A stretch of 58,242 bases of DNA from Lolliginicoccus lacisalsi (GTDB taxonomy: Bacteria > Actinomycetota > Actinomycetes > Mycobacteriales > Mycobacteriaceae): NCBI RefSeq assembly GCF_014841105.1, contig NZ_JACYWE010000001.1:325064-383305 (forward strand), read 5' to 3'. The notes beneath the pieces are model-generated. The model was not told the DNA's origin and searched no databases. It saw only the letters and a list, made by a program, of their open reading frames with translations. A program made the translations under genes and the position numbers. Shown piece after piece: positions 48,328-58,230 of the stretch (position 1 is the first letter of the stretch; each line of letters starts with the position of its first letter).

Positions 48328-48940
48328 GCCCAGCGAGCCCGTGTCGCCGCGCGGCCCCGATCGCGTCGCGCGATGGGAGCAATCCCTCGCCCTGCCGGTG
48401 CTGGTCGCCGCGCTCGTCTCGGTGCCGGCGGTGTTCCTGACCCTCATCGACGGTCCGCTCGCCACGCTGGGGCACATCGTCAACTGGCTGTCCGCGCTGG
48501 TCATCGTGGGCGAGTCCCTGGTGCTGATGATGGTCAGCGGTGATGCCTGGCGATGGGCGCTCCGGCACAAGTGGACCTTGCTGCTCACCGCAGCGATGAT
48601 CCCAGCGGTAGTGCTGGCCATCGGGCCGCTGCAGATCGTGCGCGCGATCGCCTGGCTCGGCGCGCTGCGCATCCTGCGCGTCACCCGCATCATCAAGGCG
48701 GGGCGGATCATGCAGCAGCGCACCGGAATGGGCCGGCGCTCGGGCACGATCGTGATCGGCGGGCTGACGGTGGTGGCGGTGATCTTCGTGGTGTTCGCCC
48801 TCGCCGACCCTGGCAGCGGCACCCGGCAAGCGGCGTCGTGGGTACTCGAGGTGCTCGGCCCGGTGCCCGCCATCATCGCGGGGGTGATCGTGTTCGCCAC
48901 GACCCTGGTGACGTTGCGCTTCCGGCAGCAGCGCCGCTAG
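48314..48940 (+). CDS. Voltage-sensor-like six-helix membrane protein
   Basis: This 208-residue protein has six hydrophobic segments (about 25-45, 52-74, 86-106, 107-124, 143-165, 180-200). The fourth holds positive residues every third position: R119, R122, R125, K128, R131. This is the S4 pattern of voltage sensors. Helices five and six with a short loop (DPGSGTRQAASWVLE) mimic a pore, but no TVGYG or TLESW filter is present. The start overlaps the nucleoside hydrolase gene by 14 bases, so it is co-translated. Voltage sensing is inference. Confidence 0.65.
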   Translation: MGSAEPSEPVSPRGPDRVARWEQSLALPVLVAALVSVPAVFLTLIDGPLATLGHIVNWLSALVIVGESLVLMMVSGDAWRWALRHKWTLLLTAAMIPAVVLAIGPLQIVRAIAWLGALRILRVTRIIKAGRIMQQRTGMGRRSGTIVIGGLTVVAVIFVVFALADPGSGTRQAASWVLEVLGPVPAIIAGVIVFATTLVTLRFRQQRR

Positions 48941-49057
48941 CCGCGCTGCCTGCGGGTGTCCGGTTCAGCCGCGGTGCTGCTATCATTCTGCACGCCGTCG
49001 GGGCAGCGGCGGCCTGCGCACCAGACCTCATTGTCGTCGAGCCGAGCAGGAGTGGAC

Positions 49058-49846
49058 GTGGCCGCCCCGAACCAGATCGTTCCCCGTCATCGCGCGAGCG
49101 TCATCCTCGGCGCTGGGATCATCATCGCTACCTACTCGTACCTGGTGCTGCTGCGGCCCGAGGGCCTGCCCGATGGCACGGGCATGGCGAGCGTCATCGC
49201 GCTGGTCGGCAATATCGCGGGCGCGCTGCTCCTCCTCGCCGGGGTGATCCATCGCTTGCCGCTGACGACGATCGCGTTGATCCCGAGCGCGATCGCGCTG
49301 AACATCGTCATGGGCCAGATCACCTCGCAGCTTGGCATCAACCTCTACCTGGATTCGCTGGGCACCGTCCTCGTCGGGGCGCTCGCCGGACCGGCCGCCG
49401 GCATCGCCGCGGGGGTGCTCGGCAACGTCGTCTGGGGCGTGACGCTGGCCCCGGTCGCCACGGCATTCGCCTCGGTAGCGGCGCTGACTGGCGCGATCGC
49501 CGGGTACATGGCGCGAGCCGGAATGTTCCGCCGCATCTGGACCGCCCCCATCGCCGGGGCGCTGACAGGCGTGGTGACCGCGCTCGTGGCCGCGCCCATC
49601 GCTGCGTTCGCGTTCGGTGGCACCACCGGGGGCGGCGCGACGGCCGCGGTCGCCGCGCTGCGCGCGATGGGCTCGAGCCTGCTGCAGGCGACCACCGTGC
49701 AGGGACTGATGTTCGATCCGCTGGACAAGGCCATCATCTTCACCGTGGCGGCCCTGGTCCTCGCCGCCCTGCCCCAGCGCGTCCTCGCGCAGTTCGGGCC
49801 CACGCCGACAAGACCGGAGCGCTTCCCGGAACCTGCCCGTGAATGA
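49058..49846 (+). CDS. ECF transporter S component (substrate-binding)
   Basis: This 262-residue integral membrane protein with about six helices is the substrate-capture subunit of an energy-coupling-factor importer. The N-terminal half has LGINLYLDSLGTVLVGALAGP, typical of S components that present an Asp-containing helix, and MFDPLDKAIIF near the end. The GTG at 49058 has CAGGAG upstream; a GTG at 49052 is possible. The T and A genes follow with overlaps. The substrate is unknown; the neighbouring nucleoside hydrolase suggests a nucleoside or base. Confidence 0.86.
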   Translation: MAAPNQIVPRHRASVILGAGIIIATYSYLVLLRPEGLPDGTGMASVIALVGNIAGALLLLAGVIHRLPLTTIALIPSAIALNIVMGQITSQLGINLYLDSLGTVLVGALAGPAAGIAAGVLGNVVWGVTLAPVATAFASVAALTGAIAGYMARAGMFRRIWTAPIAGALTGVVTALVAAPIAAFAFGGTTGGGATAAVAALRAMGSSLLQATTVQGLMFDPLDKAIIFTVAALVLAALPQRVLAQFGPTPTRPERFPEPARE

Positions 49847-50639
49847 GCCGGGCCCCGTCGATAAGCTGGGGAGCGTGGATAAGCTGGGCCCCGTCGATGA
49901 GCTGGCCTGGGCACGGCGGCGCCACCCCGTGCTGCTGCTTATCGGGTTCCTGTGCTCGATCGTGCTGGTGTTCGTCACGCCCATCTGGTGGTGGCTGCTG
50001 CCCGGCATGATCGTGCTGGTCGTGGTGCTCGCGCGCGACGGCAGGGCTGGCGCCTGGGTCGTGCTCGCCGCCCCCTTCGCGGTGCTCGCCTTCCTGCTCC
50101 AGGGCATGTTCTATCCGGAGGGCGTCACCGAGCTGGCGAGCCTTGGCCCTGCCCGGGTGCCCACCGAGGGACTCGAGTTCGCGGCGCTGCTGAGCCTGCG
50201 CATCGGCACCAGCGTCGCGCTGTTCCTCGTGCTCGGGTCCGCCGTGACGCCCGCGCGGATGATGCCCGCGCTGACCAGCATCGGCGTGAGCCCGCGGATC
50301 TCCTACATCGTCATGTCGAGCGTGACGCTCGTCCCTGCGCTGCGGGACCACGCCACGACAGTGCTCGATGCCCAGCGTGCCCGCGGCCTGCGCACGCGCG
50401 GCGGACCCGTGCATCGCCTCCGCATCGTCGCCGGAGTGGCGCTGCCGGTGGTGCTGCGCATCATTGCCGAGTCCGGCGAGAAGGCGCTCATGCTGGAGCA
50501 GCGGGGATTCGGTGCCGCGCGGCGCCCAACGAGCTACCGGTCGCTGGAGTTCCCCCAGTGGGAGCGGCTTGCCAGCGTGCTGCTGGTGTTCCTAACGATC
50601 ATCCTGGTGATCGTGCTGGTGACGCGGTGGGCGCAATGA
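49839..50639 (+). CDS. ecfT: ECF transporter T component
   Basis: This 266-residue membrane coupling protein links the S component to the ATPases. The C-terminal coupling helices carry AQRARGLRTRG and MLEQRGFG, the two ARG-type motifs. The N-terminus has a threefold six-residue repeat (GPVDKL, GSVDKL, GPVDEL). The GTG at 49839 overlaps the S gene by 8 bases. The ribosome site is weak, consistent with coupling. Confidence 0.9.
   Translation: MNEPGPVDKLGSVDKLGPVDELAWARRRHPVLLLIGFLCSIVLVFVTPIWWWLLPGMIVLVVVLARDGRAGAWVVLAAPFAVLAFLLQGMFYPEGVTELASLGPARVPTEGLEFAALLSLRIGTSVALFLVLGSAVTPARMMPALTSIGVSPRISYIVMSSVTLVPALRDHATTVLDAQRARGLRTRGGPVHRLRIVAGVALPVVLRIIAESGEKALMLEQRGFGAARRPTSYRSLEFPQWERLASVLLVFLTIILVIVLVTRWAQ
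49851..49904 (+). repeat. 18-bp in-frame tandem repeat inside ecfT
   Basis: Three 18-base units encode GPVDKL, GSVDKL and GPVDEL at the very N-terminus of EcfT. Being in frame, the array can change length without breaking the gene. Confidence 0.9.
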
Positions 50640-52330
50640 TCCGTGCCACGGGCGTTGCCTACGAGCACCCGCACTCCGCCGGACCGGTGCTCCACGGTCT
50701 CGAGCTGAGCGTGGCTGCGGGAAGCTGCACCGGGATCATCGGTGCGAACAGCAGCGGAAAGACCACCCTGGCACGGCTGATCGCGGGGTGGCAGGGGCAT
50801 GGACTGCTCTCCGGCACCATCAGCATCGCGGGGCAGGACATCCACGCGGTGCCGTTCCGGGTGCGGGCCGGGCTGGTCGGGTTCGTGGGCGACAATCCCA
50901 TCACCCAGCTGACCGGCATCACCGATACGGTCGAGGATGAGATCGCGTTCGGCCTCGAGCAGCGCGGCCTCTCCCCCGCCTCGATGCGCGAGCGGGTCGC
51001 CGCGATCGCTACCGAGCTGCAGATCGAGCACCTGCTCCCCCGTCGTCCGCGCACCCTCTCCGGCGGGGAGCAGCAGTGCGTGGCGATCGCCGCGATCCTC
51101 GTGGCCCGGCCCGAGGTGCTCGTGCTCGACGAGCCCACGACGATGCTCGACCCCCACGGCCGCGAACGTGTCTCCCGGCTGCTGCACCAAGCGCGGAAGG
51201 CCGGCACGACCATCCTGCTGGTCGAGAATGATCCTGTCCTGCTCGCCGAGCATGCCAGTACCATCGCGGTGCTCGACGAGGGCCGCATCGCGATGACCGG
51301 GGACGCGCGCGAGATCCTCGGCTCCCCGGGGCTCGCATCGACGGGCGCGAGGCCGAGCCGGTACAGCATCGCGGCGGCGCTGGCGCGCCTCCCGGGCCGG
51401 CCGCTTCCGGTGACGCTGCAGGATGCCATCGCCGTGTTCGCGCCCTTCGGATTGCGCGACCGGCAGCCGGATCGGCCGCCGCGCATCGACGGCGAGCACG
51501 CCCATGACCGGGAACGCGGGCTGACGATCGAGCTGGAGGACGCCGTCGTCGATCATGGCGGGGCCGTGCCGGCGCTCGATCGGGTGTCGCTGGTGATCCC
51601 CGACGGCAACCGGCTCGCCATCGTGGGTCGAAACGGCGCCGGGAAGTCCACCCTAGCCGCGCTGCTGAACGGCAGGTTGCTGCCATCCTCGGGGACGGTA
51701 CGCGTCGCTGGCTCCGATACTCGCGAGGCGCTCGCGCACCGGCTGGCGCAGCGCGTGGGCGTCGTCCTGCAGGATCCCGATGCCCAGTTGTTCGCGCACA
51801 CGGTCCTCGATGAGGTGACGTTCGGGCCGCGCGCGTGCGGGTTCCATGATGCGAGCGAGCGGGTCGCCGAGGCGCTGGGGCTGGTGGGGCTGGCCGGGCA
51901 GGAGCGGGCGCATCCGCATGACCTCGGGCGCGCGGGGCGGCGGATGCTCGCGCTGGCGTGCGTACTGGCCTTGCGTCCGGCGGTGGTGGTGCTCGACGAG
52001 CCCACGGTGGGGCTCGACGCCGCGGACCTAGCGCGGCTGGAGCGGGTGCTGGGCGTGCTGCGGGAGCAGCGCCGCACCATCGTGATCATCACCCACGATG
52101 TGGACTTCGCGGTCGAGCAGTGCGATCGGCTGGTGCTGCTCCACCAGGGCCGGATCATCGCGGACCGGCCCGCGGCAGCGATGGTGGGCAGCGGCCTGCT
52201 CGCTGAGATCTACGGGAGGGAGCCGCAGCTCGCGGCCCTCGCGGGGCGGCTGGGCTGGCCATGGGCCCCGCGCACCTGCGAGGAACTCGTGGAAGCGCTC
52301 GCGCCAGCGACGGTAGATCCGGGCGATTGA
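50636..52330 (+). CDS. ecfA: ECF transporter fused ATPase (A-A')
   Basis: This 564-residue protein fuses two ABC ATPase domains (about 1-255 and 300-560). Domain 1 has Walker A GANSSGKTT, signature LSGGEQQ and Walker B VLVLDEPTT, but VENDP where the switch His should be. Domain 2 has Walker A GRNGAGKST, Walker B VVVLDEPTVG and the switch His in ITHDVDF, but its signature reads DLGRAGRRM instead of LSGGQ. The ATG overlaps the ecfT stop as ATGA. The gene completes the S-T-AA' operon. Confidence 0.93.
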   Translation: MIRATGVAYEHPHSAGPVLHGLELSVAAGSCTGIIGANSSGKTTLARLIAGWQGHGLLSGTISIAGQDIHAVPFRVRAGLVGFVGDNPITQLTGITDTVEDEIAFGLEQRGLSPASMRERVAAIATELQIEHLLPRRPRTLSGGEQQCVAIAAILVARPEVLVLDEPTTMLDPHGRERVSRLLHQARKAGTTILLVENDPVLLAEHASTIAVLDEGRIAMTGDAREILGSPGLASTGARPSRYSIAAALARLPGRPLPVTLQDAIAVFAPFGLRDRQPDRPPRIDGEHAHDRERGLTIELEDAVVDHGGAVPALDRVSLVIPDGNRLAIVGRNGAGKSTLAALLNGRLLPSSGTVRVAGSDTREALAHRLAQRVGVVLQDPDAQLFAHTVLDEVTFGPRACGFHDASERVAEALGLVGLAGQERAHPHDLGRAGRRMLALACVLALRPAVVVLDEPTVGLDAADLARLERVLGVLREQRRTIVIITHDVDFAVEQCDRLVLLHQGRIIADRPAAAMVGSGLLAEIYGREPQLAALAGRLGWPWAPRTCEELVEALAPATVDPGD

Positions 52331-52407
52331 TCGCTTCCGGGTCCGCGCGGGCATGCCCGGTCATGCCTGGTCATCGGCGATAGCGCTGTCATCTGCTTCG
52401 ATGTCAT

Positions 52408-52458
52408 CCTGCGCTGTACGGACTTCGTATGGCTATTCCGTACGGGATTGAGCGCAGG
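52408..52458. promoter_or_regulatory. Nested inverted repeat upstream of the LuxR-type gene
   Basis: CCTGCGCT-GTACGGA (52408-52422) pairs with TCCGTAC (52437-52443) and AGCGCAGG (52451-52458). A 7-base bulge, GGGATTG, separates the two right-hand segments. This gives a 15-bp interrupted hairpin with a 14-base loop, 63 bases before the start codon. It may be an operator or an RNA structure. The remaining gap (52331-52520) shows no further feature. Confidence 0.6.
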
Positions 52459-52520
52459 CCATTCCTGGATCATGATAAGGGGCACATACCGCATAGCGCC
52501 CATCCCGGAAAGGCCACGTG

Positions 52521-52817
52521 ATGATGAGCCTCACCACGCTTCCCCCGACCCCGTCCCGCGGCAGCGATGATGAGGACAGGGGCTCGCGGCCGCGGCCCGG
52601 CTTGTCCCAGCGCGAGGAGGAAGTCCTCGTTGCCTGGATCAAGGCCGACACCAAGGAAGAAGTATCCCGGGAGCTCAAGGTCGCGATCGGCACGATCAAC
52701 ACCTACCTCGCGCGGATCCGGGCCAAGTACGCCGCCGTCGGTCGTCCAGCGAGCACCAAGGCAGCGCTCGTCGCCCGCGTGCTGCAGGACGGCATCATCG
52801 ACCTCGACGACTTGTGA
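52521..52817 (+). CDS. LuxR/NarL-type DNA-binding protein without receiver
   Basis: This 98-residue protein is only a GerE-type helix-turn-helix: LSQREEEVLVAWIKADTKEE, VAIGTINTYLARIRAKYAAV and GRPASTKAALVARVLQDGI. This resembles the output domain of NarL-type response regulators of corynebacteria and relatives, as I recall them. The phospho-receiver domain is absent; the first 28 residues are an unrelated Pro/Ser/Asp-rich stretch. The start at 52521 has GGAAAGG upstream. A small ORF overlaps its stop as GTGA. Confidence 0.85.
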   Translation: MMSLTTLPPTPSRGSDDEDRGSRPRPGLSQREEEVLVAWIKADTKEEVSRELKVAIGTINTYLARIRAKYAAVGRPASTKAALVARVLQDGIIDLDDL

Positions 52818-53056
52818 GCCGCCCTGCGCGAGGCTGCGAGGGGTGCGAGACTCTCCCCCATGGCAGGGGCAGCGCTGTCACCGATGAGAGCGGGCTCCGC
52901 GATGGCCTGTCCCGCTACTGGCGATGGGTGCTACGAAGCAACAAGCGCGCGACTGGCGCTCCATTGAGCTTCCTCGCGTTCTCGGTCGACGCTCGCCCCG
53001 ACCGCATCCTCGGGCTGATCGAGGAGCACCAGTCGCGATTCGGCGCGGGTCGCTAG
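52814..53056 (+). CDS. Possible small hypothetical protein
   Basis: This 80-codon frame starts with a GTGA overlap with the LuxR-type gene. The C-terminal part (LSRYWRWVLRSNKR, PDRILGLIEEHQSRF) has protein-like composition. No homologue is recalled and no separate ribosome site is seen. It may be real by coupling, or chance. Confidence 0.35.
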   Translation: MSRPARGCEGCETLPHGRGSAVTDESGLRDGLSRYWRWVLRSNKRATGAPLSFLAFSVDARPDRILGLIEEHQSRFGAGR

Positions 53057-53084
53057 CTCGTTGTTCCGGGCGGTGTCGTCGGGC

Positions 53085-54062
53085 TCAGGCCGTGCCGTCG
53101 AAGGCGTCAAGGATGCGTTGCGCCCCGAGCGCCGCGGTCAGCTCGCCGCCACGCACGGCCGCTTCGACCTCGCTGCGGATGCTCTTCACGTCCGGGTTCT
53201 CGGCGAGCCGCTGCAGGATCTGATCGTGCACCATCGTCCAGGTCCAGTCGACCTGCTGCTGGCTGCGCCGCTCGTCGAACACTCCGGCCTCGGTGAGGGT
53301 GCGGCGGTGGCGCTGCACGGTCTCCCAGAACGTGTCGATGCCCGAGTCCTCGAGAGCGCTCATCGTCAGCACGGGAGGCTGCCAGAGCGACCCGCGCGGG
53401 TGGATCAGCCGCATCGCCCCGGCGAGCTCGCGCGCGGCCTTCTTGGCGTCGCGCTCGTGCGGACCGTCGGCCTTGTTGACCGCGACCACGTCGGCGAGCT
53501 CGAGGACGCCCTTCTTGATGCCCTGGAGCTGATCCCCGGTCCGCGCGAGGGTGAGGAAGGTGAAGCAATCGACCATGTTGGCGACAGTCACCTCGGATTG
53601 CCCGACCCCGACGGTCTCGACGAGGATGACGTCATATCCGGCGGCCTCGACGAGCACCATGGTCTCGCGGGTGGCCTTGGCGACGCCGCCGAGCGTTCCC
53701 GCGGTCGGGGACGGACGGATGTAGGCATCCGGCTCCACGGAGAGGCGAGCCATGCGGGTCTTGTCACCGAGGATGGAGCCACCGGTGCGGGTGGAGGACG
53801 GATCCACCGCGAGGACGGCGACGCGGTGCCCCTTGCTGATCAGCTGCATGCCCAGGGCATCGATGAAGGTGGACTTGCCCACGCCCGGCACGCCGGTGAT
53901 GCCGACACGGTAGGCGTTGCCGGAGCCGGGCAGCAGCTTCAGCAGCAGTTGCTGCGCGAGGTCGCGGTGATCGCGGCGGGTGGATTCCACGAGGGTGATG
54001 GCGCGGGCGAGGTCGGCGCGCCGACCATCGCGGATGGCGTCGGCGAGTGCGTCGGCATCCAT
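53085..54062 (-). CDS. meaB: Methylmalonyl-CoA mutase GTPase chaperone MeaB
   Basis: This 325-residue G3E-family GTPase (ArgK/MeaB) loads and protects the B12 cofactor of methylmalonyl-CoA mutase. Walker A is GVPGVGKST (about 56-64), with VDPSSTRTGGSILGDKTRM (switch region), ETVGVGQSE and NKAD (base recognition). The C-terminal part contains the helical dimerisation arm. The ATG at 54062 lies 2 bases after the mutB stop, so it is the third gene of the mut operon. Confidence 0.95.
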   Translation of the reverse strand: MDADALADAIRDGRRADLARAITLVESTRRDHRDLAQQLLLKLLPGSGNAYRVGITGVPGVGKSTFIDALGMQLISKGHRVAVLAVDPSSTRTGGSILGDKTRMARLSVEPDAYIRPSPTAGTLGGVAKATRETMVLVEAAGYDVILVETVGVGQSEVTVANMVDCFTFLTLARTGDQLQGIKKGVLELADVVAVNKADGPHERDAKKAARELAGAMRLIHPRGSLWQPPVLTMSALEDSGIDTFWETVQRHRRTLTEAGVFDERRSQQQVDWTWTMVHDQILQRLAENPDVKSIRSEVEAAVRGGELTAALGAQRILDAFDGTA

Positions 54063-54064
54063 GC

Positions 54065-56341
54065 TCAGGCGGGCTCGCTCGTCTCGTGTCCGAGCTGGCG
54101 AGCAAGCTTGTCCAGCAGGTCCACCGCGGCATCGGCGATGACGGTGCCGGGCGGGAAGATCGCGGCGGCACCGGCCTGGTGGAGCTCGTCGAAATCGCCG
54201 GGCGGGATGACTCCGCCCACCACGATCATGATGTCGGGCCGCCCGACCGACGCGAGGGCATCGCGCAGCGCGGGCACCAGCGTGAGGTGCCCAGCCGCGA
54301 GCGAGGAGACGCCCACGACATGCACGTCGTTGTCGGCGGCCTGCTGGGCCACCTCCTCGGGAGTCTGGAACAGCGGGCCCACATCGACATCGAAGCCGAG
54401 ATCGGCGAACGCGGTGGCGATGACCTTCTGGCCGCGATCATGGCCGTCCTGGCCCATCTTCGCAACGAGCACGCGGGGACGGCGCCCCTCCTCGTCGGCG
54501 AAGCGCTGCACGACCTCCATCGCCCGGGACACGTTGCTCACATTGCCTGCCTCGTCCTTGTACACGCCGCTGAGGGTGCGGATCTCGGCCTGGTGGCGGC
54601 CGAACACCTTCTCGAGGGCATCGGAGATCTCGCCGACGGTGGCTTTCGCGCGGGCCGCATCGATGGCGAGCGCGAGCAGGTTCAGCTCGAGGCCCTCGCC
54701 CTCGCTGGGGTGACCGGCAGCGAAGGTGAGCTTCTCGAGGGCGGCCTGGACCGCGGCGGGGTCGCGGTCGGCGCGGAGCTGCTCGAGCTTGTCGAGCTGC
54801 TCGCGGCGCACCCGAGAGTTCTCCACCTTCAGGACCTCAACGGCATGGTCCTCCGGCACCTGGTACTTGTTGACCCCGATCACCGGCTGGCGGCCGGAGT
54901 CGATGCGCGCCTGGGTGCGCGCCGCGGCCTCCTCGATGCGCAGCTTGGGAATGCCCTCGCTGATGGCCTGCGCCATGCCGCCATGCTCGGCGACCTCGGC
55001 GATGTGGGCCCGCGCCTTCTTGGCTAGCTCGTGGGTCAGCCACTCGACATAGTAGGAGCCGCCCCAGGGGTCGATCGGCCGGGTCGTGCCGGATTCCTGC
55101 TGCAGCAGCAACTGCGTGTTGCGGGCGATGCGGGCGGAGAAATCCGTCGGCAGGGCCAGCGCCTCATCAAGGGCGTTGGTGTGCAGCGACTGGGTGTGCC
55201 CCTGGGTGGCGGCCATCGCCTCGATGCAGGTGCGGGCCACGTTGTTGTAGACGTCCTGCGCGGTCAGCGACCAGCCGGAGGTCTGCGAATGGGTGCGCAG
55301 CGAGAGCGACTTGGGGTTCTGCGCGTCGAAGCCCGCGACGAGCTCGCTCCACAGCAGCCGCCCGGCCCGCAGCTTGGCCACCTCCATGAAGAAGTTCATC
55401 CCGATGCCCCAGAAGAAGGACAAGCGCGGCGCGAACGCGTCCACATCAAGCCCGGCGGCCATGCCTGCCTTGATGTACTCGACACCGTCAGCGAGCGTGT
55501 AGGCCAGCTCGAGGTCAGCGGTGGCACCGGCCTCCTGGATGTGATACCCGGAGATGGAGATCGAGTTGAACCGCGGCATCCGCTGGCTGGTGTAGGCGAA
55601 GATATCGGAGATGATCCGCAGCGACGGCTGCGGCGGATAGATGTAGGTATTGCGGACCATGAACTCCTTGAGGATGTCGTTCTGGATGGTCCCGGCAAGC
55701 TTCTCCGGCGGCACGCCCTGCTCCTCGGCGGCCACCACATACAGCGCGAGGATCGGCAGCACCGCGCCATTCATGGTCATCGACACCGACACGCTGCCGA
55801 GATCGATGCCATCGAACAGCTGGCGCATATCGAGGATCGAGTCGATCGCCACCCCGGCCATGCCGACGTCGCCCTGCACGCGCGGATGGTCCGAGTCATA
55901 GCCACGGTGAGTGGCGAGGTCGAACGCCACCGACAGGCCCTTCTGCCCGGCGGCGAGGTTGCGGCGGTAGAACGCGTTGGACTCCGCCGCGGTGGAGAAT
56001 CCCGCGTACTGGCGGACCGTCCACGGCTGGTTCACATACATCGTCGGGTAGGGGCCGCGGATGTAGGGGGCGGACCCGGGCACGCTGTCGAGCGGGTAGC
56101 CATCAGCGACAGCGCCCTCACGATCCTCCCGGGTGAACAGCGGCGGCACCGCGATGCCCTCGGGGGTGTGCCAGACGACATCCTCGGCCGAGTAGTTGTT
56201 CGCCCGCGCCGCCGCGGCCTCGTGCTCGCGCGCCTGCTCGGCGGTGGGTGGCGTGCTGGTCGATCCGGGATCGCTCAGCGGGATGTCCTGGAACGAGGGG
56301 AAGCCCTCGGCCGTGCCTGGCGTGGTTGGTGTGCTGGTCAC
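54065..56341 (-). CDS. mutB: Methylmalonyl-CoA mutase large (alpha) subunit
   Basis: This 758-residue subunit is catalytic. It interconverts methylmalonyl-CoA and succinyl-CoA with adenosylcobalamin. The substrate barrel includes [20 protein letters not shown] and [17 protein letters not shown]. The B12 lower-ligand motif is DGHDRG at 632-637 (His634). GTG start at 56341 overlaps mutA as GTGA. Full length is normal for the family. Confidence 0.97.
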   Translation of the reverse strand: MTSTPTTPGTAEGFPSFQDIPLSDPGSTSTPPTAEQAREHEAAAARANNYSAEDVVWHTPEGIAVPPLFTREDREGAVADGYPLDSVPGSAPYIRGPYPTMYVNQPWTVRQYAGFSTAAESNAFYRRNLAAGQKGLSVAFDLATHRGYDSDHPRVQGDVGMAGVAIDSILDMRQLFDGIDLGSVSVSMTMNGAVLPILALYVVAAEEQGVPPEKLAGTIQNDILKEFMVRNTYIYPPQPSLRIISDIFAYTSQRMPRFNSISISGYHIQEAGATADLELAYTLADGVEYIKAGMAAGLDVDAFAPRLSFFWGIGMNFFMEVAKLRAGRLLWSELVAGFDAQNPKSLSLRTHSQTSGWSLTAQDVYNNVARTCIEAMAATQGHTQSLHTNALDEALALPTDFSARIARNTQLLLQQESGTTRPIDPWGGSYYVEWLTHELAKKARAHIAEVAEHGGMAQAISEGIPKLRIEEAAARTQARIDSGRQPVIGVNKYQVPEDHAVEVLKVENSRVRREQLDKLEQLRADRDPAAVQAALEKLTFAAGHPSEGEGLELNLLALAIDAARAKATVGEISDALEKVFGRHQAEIRTLSGVYKDEAGNVSNVSRAMEVVQRFADEEGRRPRVLVAKMGQDGHDRGQKVIATAFADLGFDVDVGPLFQTPEEVAQQAADNDVHVVGVSSLAAGHLTLVPALRDALASVGRPDIMIVVGGVIPPGDFDELHQAGAAAIFPPGTVIADAAVDLLDKLARQLGHETSEPA

Positions 56342-58230
56342 TGGACCCCCAGTTGGTCGAGCAGTTCTGCGAGCGCGCGGGCCGCGTCCATGCGGGCGGA
56401 GACGAACCCATCGGGCCGGGCATCATCGGTCAGTGCATCCTCGGGAAGGGCGCGTGCGGATCCGGCCACGAGGACCGTGCCGATGCCACTGCCGCGGAGG
56501 GCCGAGATCGCCTCCGTGGCCTCGGTGCCGTAGCGGGCATCGGTGCCGCACACCACCGCGACGGTGGTGCCCGCTTCCTTCGCGGCGCTTCCGAGCTCGT
56601 CAAGGCTGGTGGGCCCGGGGTTGATGCCCTCGATGCCGCCTGCGGCAAGGAAGTTCATCACGAAGGTGGTGCGCACATTGTGCTCGGCGAGCGGCCCGAG
56701 CGGCGCGAGGAGAACGCGGGGCCGCTCTCCGGTACGGGCGAGGTGCGCGTCGGAGCGGTCGCGCAAGGTCTCGAAGGGCTCGGCGTAGCGGTGCACCTGG
56801 TCACCGATGAGGGGTGTTCCCGCGCTCTCCTGGGCCGGCTTCTCGCCGAGGTCGGGGAACTCGTTGACCCCGGTGATGCTCCAGCGCCGCTCCGCGACCG
56901 CCTGGTCGCGCGCGCCGCGGGTGGTGGCGATCTGCTCGCCCAGCCAGCCATCAACGATCGCGGCGTCGAGCCCGCCGCGTCGTTCGATCTCCTGGAGGAA
57001 CTCCCACGCGGCCGCGGCGATCGTGGCGGTGAGGCTCTCGACGAACCACGAGCCGGCGGCAGGATCAAGCACTCGGCCCAGGTTGGATTCCTCGAGCAGC
57101 AGCAGCTGCGTGTTGCGGGCGATGCGCTGGGCGAACGCTTCCGAGATGCCCATCGATCCGGGCGGCAGAGCGGCATCGAACGGCAGGACGGTGACGAAGT
57201 CGGCACCGCCCACGCCCGCGCCGAACGCGGCCACGGTGCCCCGGAGCATGTTCACCCAGGGGTCCCGCTGCGTCAGCATCGCCGCGGACGTCACCGCGTG
57301 CTGGGGGGCGCTGCCTGCCTCGGGCGCGCCGAGGACCTCCGCGATGCGGGCCCAGGCCTGCCGGGCCGCGCGCAGCTTCGCGATGGACTGGAACTGGTCA
57401 TCGGTGACCGAGAAGCGGAACTCGACCTGCGACAGCGCATCGGCGGCGGGCATTCCCGCGGCCATCATGGCTTGCACGTACGCGATGCCGGCCGCGCACG
57501 CGGCCCCGACCTCCTGCGTGTCCGATGCCCCGGCGTCGTGGAAGACTGTGGCATCGACGAGGAACGCGCGGATCTGCTCGCTCCGCGCCAGTGCTGCCTG
57601 CGCCAGGGAGACCGCCGCGGCCATATCGATCGACTCGCGGGCAGATCCAGCGCCCCGCGCGAATGCCGTGGTCAGTGGCGCGGCGCCGAGGCTGATGCGT
57701 GCCGTGGCGCGATCGAACCGCTCATCGCGGCCCCGCTCATCGAGCAGCGACAGCACCGCGTTGGCCGCGGTGGCCACCTCCGACCCCGCGTCGAGCATCA
57801 CCGGGGCCAGGTCGAGGTAGACGCCGTCGAGCACCCGAGCGAGGGAATCGACGGTGATCGCGCCCCGGCCGATGACCAGCCACAGCGCGGAAGCGCCGTT
57901 TTCCAGCGCGCCCACCACGTCGTCGTGCACGGAGTCGCCGGTGCCGTCGAACCGGCAGGTGACGTGCCAGCCGCGGATCGTATCGCGATGCGGATCGGCG
58001 CCCCGGACAAACGGGTGACTGCCGGGCAGCGGAGGCTCGGGGAGCTCATCGGCGCTGGTGTAGAGCGGCCGGATCCCCAAGCCGTCGAGCGTCTCGGTGA
58101 CCAGGTGATCATCCGGTGTGGCGCCAAACTCCGCGGCGTCCTTGCGCTGTGCCTTGGCGAGCACTGCCGCGACCCCGCGCCGCCAGGACGCGAGATCCGG
58201 GCCCGCCTTCGCTGCATCGTCGACCGTCAT
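56338..58230 (-). CDS. mutA: Methylmalonyl-CoA mutase small (beta) subunit
   Basis: This 630-residue structural partner of MutB has the same barrel and B12-like fold. As expected for the beta subunit, the DxHxxG cobalamin motif is missing at the C-terminal domain ([17 protein letters not shown] instead). The ATG at 58230 begins MTVDDAAK. It is first in the mutA-mutB-meaB operon. Its promoter lies largely beyond the window end. Confidence 0.95.
   Translation of the reverse strand: MTVDDAAKAGPDLASWRRGVAAVLAKAQRKDAAEFGATPDDHLVTETLDGLGIRPLYTSADELPEPPLPGSHPFVRGADPHRDTIRGWHVTCRFDGTGDSVHDDVVGALENGASALWLVIGRGAITVDSLARVLDGVYLDLAPVMLDAGSEVATAANAVLSLLDERGRDERFDRATARISLGAAPLTTAFARGAGSARESIDMAAAVSLAQAALARSEQIRAFLVDATVFHDAGASDTQEVGAACAAGIAYVQAMMAAGMPAADALSQVEFRFSVTDDQFQSIAKLRAARQAWARIAEVLGAPEAGSAPQHAVTSAAMLTQRDPWVNMLRGTVAAFGAGVGGADFVTVLPFDAALPPGSMGISEAFAQRIARNTQLLLLEESNLGRVLDPAAGSWFVESLTATIAAAAWEFLQEIERRGGLDAAIVDGWLGEQIATTRGARDQAVAERRWSITGVNEFPDLGEKPAQESAGTPLIGDQVHRYAEPFETLRDRSDAHLARTGERPRVLLAPLGPLAEHNVRTTFVMNFLAAGGIEGINPGPTSLDELGSAAKEAGTTVAVVCGTDARYGTEATEAISALRGSGIGTVLVAGSARALPEDALTDDARPDGFVSARMDAARALAELLDQLGVQ

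Noticed and set aside
56338-58230. Loss of B12 motif in MutA as a sign of a pseudogene
   Set aside because: The small subunit of the heterodimeric mutase normally lacks the cobalamin motif.
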